DNA from: JAGDMS01 sp050015455
GTDB taxonomy: Bacteria > Desulfobacterota > Binatia > HRBIN30
Length of the DNA: 64,000 bases
Assembly (NCBI GenBank): GCA_050015455.1
Contig: JBEKBJ010000004.1
Coordinates: 53,398-117,397 of the forward strand
Reading direction: 5' to 3'
This document shows, one piece after another, positions 61,566-64,000 of this stretch. Below the pieces are notes generated by a model. It had not been told where the DNA came from and ran no database searches. It saw only the letters and a program-made list of their open reading frames with translations. The translations under genes were made by a program, and so were the position numbers. Every line of letters begins with the position of its first letter. The first letter of the stretch is position 1.

Positions 61566-62288
61566 TCACCACTTCTCGTATTGCACGGCACGGTGCTCGT
61601 ATCCGCCGCGGCGCAGCAGATCGCGCAGCTCGGGCACGATGTTGCCGACGCCACAGACGTAGAAGTAGCGGCCGCGGTCGCTGTCGCGCACCAGATATTC
61701 CCGCCTGATACACTCAAGCAGCGAACCACCGAGCAGCGGGGCGAAAGTGAAGCGTGCATGCTCTCGCGCCGCATGCTCGAATTCGTCCGCGTACAGCAGG
61801 TAGGCTCGGCCGGCGGCGGCGTAGTGCAGCCGCAGCGCATATGGGCTCGCCGTCTGGAGGGCTCGCCACAACATCGGGCGGATGGGGACGATCCCCGTGC
61901 CCGCCGCAATGAACACGCACTCCGCTGCCGGCGGGCGCTCGAGCGTGAACGTTCCCCACGGCCCGGTGAAGCGCAACGCGGCGCCGATGCGCCGTTCAAA
62001 CAGGTAGCGAGACCCGAGCCCGCCAGACACCAGGGTCAAACAGATCTCCAGCAATTCGGGCTCCTCCGGACTCGAAGCGATCGAGTACGGCCGGATGACC
62101 GGCTCGCCGTCGAGCGGGAGCAAACACGAGATGAACTGGCCGGGGATGAAGCTGAACGGCGGTGAGGGCGGGAGCCTGAGGAAAAGCGACCGTGTATCCG
62201 GCGCGCGCTCGATGATCTGTTCGATCCGGGCTTCGTAGGTCACGGGATGTGACTGACGAATTCTGTTCTTTTCGCTTTCCCGCCCCAC
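61566..62288 (-). CDS. Ferredoxin-NAD(P) reductase-type flavoprotein
   Basis: The 240-residue protein has the FAD-binding RPYSIASSPEEPE, the segment VSGGLGSRYLF, the NAD(P)-binding AAGTGIVPIRPML and a YVCGVGNIVPELRD end. It belongs to the FNR superfamily and probably transfers electrons between NAD(P)H and the [2Fe-2S] ferredoxin encoded 52 bp upstream on the same strand, as in oxygenase electron chains. It may start a few codons later at an internal Met or Val, since the first ~15 residues look unstructured. Confidence 0.82.
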   Translation of the reverse strand: MGRESEKNRIRQSHPVTYEARIEQIIERAPDTRSLFLRLPPSPPFSFIPGQFISCLLPLDGEPVIRPYSIASSPEEPELLEICLTLVSGGLGSRYLFERRIGAALRFTGPWGTFTLERPPAAECVFIAAGTGIVPIRPMLWRALQTASPYALRLHYAAAGRAYLLYADEFEHAAREHARFTFAPLLGGSLLECIRREYLVRDSDRGRYFYVCGVGNIVPELRDLLRRGGYEHRAVQYEKW

Positions 62289-62340
62289 GCTTCACGCTCC
62301 ACGGCTTTTCTAGTCCGCGCGCTCTGCGCTTTCATGCAGA

Positions 62341-62706
62341 TCACGCCGCGTTTATCGTAAAGCGCGGGACCAGCACGGTAATCTCGCAGTCGCCTTGCAC
62401 AACCGCCTGACAGCCCAGGCGGGAAGCTGGGGTCAACCCCGGCGCCTTGTCAAGAAGATCGAGCTCGCTCTCCTCGGCCTCGGACAGGTAGTGGGTGCCG
62501 GCCTTCACAATCACGTGGCAGGTGGTGCAGGCGCAGTTGCCGCCGCACGCGTGCTCGAGGTGCACGCCATGCCCGAGGACGACGTCCAAGATCGAGCCCG
62601 GCTTGCCATCAGGCTGAAACGGCGCCTTTGCCGGATCAAATTCGATGACCTGCTCCGGACTGCCGTTTTCGAAGAGGACGCGCAGCTTCGCCATTAGGGC
62701 GGCCAT
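62341..62706 (-). CDS. [2Fe-2S] ferredoxin, adrenodoxin-like
   Basis: The 121-residue ferredoxin has the cluster motif CGGNCACTTCHVIV and a distal Cys in SRLGCQAVV, as in Isc-type/adrenodoxin ferredoxins. An ATG four codons in (62694) begins MAKLRVLFENG and may be the true start. It pairs with the downstream FNR-type reductase. Confidence 0.87.
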   Translation of the reverse strand: MAALMAKLRVLFENGSPEQVIEFDPAKAPFQPDGKPGSILDVVLGHGVHLEHACGGNCACTTCHVIVKAGTHYLSEAEESELDLLDKAPGLTPASRLGCQAVVQGDCEITVLVPRFTINAA

Positions 62707-62713
62707 CCGGTGA

Positions 62714-62914
62714 TCAGGCGCGCGGCCGGCCCCCTGGCGTGCGACCCAAGGTGTCGAGGTACTCGGCGAAGCGGCGCGCCTTGCGCTTGAGTATGATGGA
62801 CTCGTCCTCGACTGTCAGCACCAGCTCATCCCCCTCTTGCAGGCCGAATGCCGCACGGAGCCTGCGCGGCAACACGACCTGACCATGGCGTCCGATCTTG
62901 ACGATGTCTGCCAT
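62714..62914 (-). CDS. AbrB/SpoVT-type DNA-binding protein (MazE-like)
   Basis: The 66-residue protein has the swapped-hairpin motif VKIGRHGQVVLPRRLRAAFG followed by LQEGDELVLTVEDESIIL. It should bind DNA as a dimer. No toxin gene is adjacent. The ATG at 62914 follows GAGAGG; longer upstream frames lack similarity. It ends 7 bp before the ferredoxin gene and could regulate that pair. Confidence 0.8.
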   Translation of the reverse strand: MADIVKIGRHGQVVLPRRLRAAFGLQEGDELVLTVEDESIILKRKARRFAEYLDTLGRTPGGRPRA

Positions 62915-63229
62915 GCCCCGCCTCTCTTTCACGGCTAACCTTCGCCGAACATCCCGCCAAACGCAAGTCAAACGCAAGGCAAACCTGCAAAGGCGTCTGG
63001 GACCATGCGGGAGCATCCATCCCGAGGGGGGATTGGTGTGCGACATCGACTTCGGCACCAATCCGAACGAGCCGGCGCGCGTCACCGACGTGCACGGCAG
63101 CACCCGTCGGCTCGCCGAACAGCTGCGCGACCGATTGAGCGTCTTGCGCAGCTCGACCTGGTTCCGCGCGGCGAGCTGCTGCGCTTCACCTACAAAGCCG
63201 CGTGGGTGGTCGATGAGTAAGGGTTGCCG
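62915..63229. other. Region without an intact gene
   Basis: About 315 bases. On the plus strand a frame reads CDIDFGTNPNEPARVTDVHG and, after an apparent shift near 63145, the neighbouring frame reads LVPRGELLRFTYKAAWVVDE and stops at 63220. This may be the decayed 3' end of a gene of unknown type; the evidence is weak. Confidence 0.25.
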
Positions 63230-63778
63230 CTACGCACGCGGCGTCGCCGCTGCCGGCGTTGGCCGCCTAGGAACGCCGAAGACCGACGGCTGACGCAGGA
63301 GTAGCGGATACTGCGCCACCACGATCTGACGCTGCTCGGGCGTCAGCAGGGCGAGTACGTCGATTTTGAGCGTCGACTGAGCGGCCCATATCGCGACCAG
63401 ACCGTCGCGGATGGCCGAGGCTTCCCTGCGGGCCGACTGCCAATCGCCGCTGGCGAGCGCTTGCTCCAACGCTTTCTCATGTTGCCCTTGGGGTCGCTGC
63501 ACGGCACGCTGGCTCTCGGCGGACTGGGTCAGCAAGCCATCCATCTTGGTGCGCTGCGCATCGCTCAGCTTGAGCGCCACGACCAGCTCCGGCTGGTTCC
63601 ACCAAGCGCGCCCGAGCAACTGGGCATTTTGGACGCCCGGCGCGCTCTGCACCGGCGGTGTGCCGTGCGGCGTTGCTACCCCGGCGGTCGGCGCCGCCGG
63701 ACTGCTTTCACATCCGGCAAGCACGGAGAGCGTCACAACCGCAAGTCTGAAAGACGTCCTGAAATGACTTCGGCTCAT
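63230..63778 (-). CDS. Spy/CpxP-like periplasmic lipoprotein
   Basis: The 182-residue precursor has a lipoprotein signal (VVTLSVLAGCESS). A Pro/Ala-rich linker is followed by a helical domain with LKLSDAQRTKMDGLL and LTPEQRQIVVAQYPLLL, the LTxxQ-type motifs of Spy/CpxP/ZraP proteins. These are envelope chaperones or metal sensors. The ATG at 63778 follows AAGGA. The last ~25 residues are low complexity. Confidence 0.7.
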   Translation of the reverse strand: MSRSHFRTSFRLAVVTLSVLAGCESSPAAPTAGVATPHGTPPVQSAPGVQNAQLLGRAWWNQPELVVALKLSDAQRTKMDGLLTQSAESQRAVQRPQGQHEKALEQALASGDWQSARREASAIRDGLVAIWAAQSTLKIDVLALLTPEQRQIVVAQYPLLLRQPSVFGVPRRPTPAAATPRA

Positions 63779-64000
63779 GAGATCCTTCTTCTTCAGCTGT
63801 GCTCGCGAGACGATCAACTATACGCGAGGGTGTCCCCCTTCGGCAACTCCCCGTATTCTCACGGTTCGCCGAGAACTCTCCCTGTTGTTGGCACTTACAC
63901 AAGTCCGGGTCATTAGCAGTTATAGATGTCCGCTCGGTTAGACGGAGATCTTCCTGCGATTCTTCTTAGTGTTTTTATTTAGGGTTCTTAAGGCGCGTAC

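Noticed and set aside
62714..62914. AbrB-like gene as the antitoxin of a MazEF-type pair
   Set aside because: No toxin frame lies on either side; the downstream neighbour is a ferredoxin gene.

Overview
The window comes from a high-GC Gram-negative bacterium. A complete Tol-Pal envelope system, lipoprotein signal peptides, a periplasmic Spy-like lipoprotein and periplasmic multiheme cytochromes all point to two membranes. The mixture of housekeeping genes, multiheme c/b cytochromes, HdrABC, a 3-oxoacid CoA-transferase pair and secreted proteins with Thr/Pro-rich linkers resembles deep 'deltaproteobacterial' lineages (Desulfobacterota/Binatota-like). That placement is inference from gene style; no 16S or marker comparison could be run. 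Only one RNA gene was found, a tRNA-Leu(GAG).

Layout. 1-9.1 kb: the 3'-truncated end of a membrane histidine kinase gene, a metallophosphoesterase, trmJ, a small ORF and rmuC, then a leftward group: a PanE-JAMM fusion, an AmgK-like sugar kinase, a MurU-like nucleotidyltransferase and a patatin. 9.4-13.9 kb: a monoheme cytochrome c and two tandem proteins that each join 11 CXXCH haem sites to a b-type cytochrome membrane domain. 14.4-31.2 kb: a tightly packed rightward redox cluster with hdrC, hdrB, half of hdrA, DRTGG and RsbW-like ATPase proteins, a [FeFe]-hydrogenase-like sensor, a PHP-ATPase fusion, NuoE/NuoF-type NADH subunits, a HoxU/NuoG-HdrA chimera, mvhD, the two [NiFe]-hydrogenase subunits, a maturation protease, hypA, hypB and a second set of DRTGG/CBS-ATPase regulators. 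31.7-33.7 kb: a fungal-type ilvC facing ilvN, and a DUF465 gene. 33.8-48.7 kb, leftward: rho-rpsB-tsf-pyrH-frr-uppS-cdsA-rseP-tsaB and tolQ-tolR-tolA-tolB-pal-cpoB-ribF-rluD. 48.8-53.5 kb, rightward: gap-pgk-tpiA-secG, tRNA-Leu and a nitronate-monooxygenase-family gene. 53.5-57.1 kb: a degraded accessory zone with frameshifted or truncated genes around an intact AAA/DUF4143 ATPase. 57.2-63.8 kb: CoA-transferase subunits, two paralogous secreted proteins, a ferredoxin/reductase pair, an AbrB-like protein and a Spy-like lipoprotein.

The most notable system is the 14.4-31.2 kb cluster. Canonical HdrA is split. Its FAD-containing N-terminal half is a separate protein ending in a GGNGAAAS repeat tail. 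Its C-terminal half is fused, about 6.6 kb downstream, to a HoxU/NuoG-like iron-sulfur module next to NuoE/NuoF. With MvhD and a [NiFe] hydrogenase this predicts a cytoplasmic complex linking H2, NAD(H), a heterodisulfide-type HdrBC site and probably ferredoxin by flavin-based bifurcation. Two groups of DRTGG/ATPase proteins and an [FeFe]-like protein lacking the usual proton-relay Cys look like a redox-sensing regulatory layer in the same transcription unit. The function is inferred from domains and gene order, not demonstrated.
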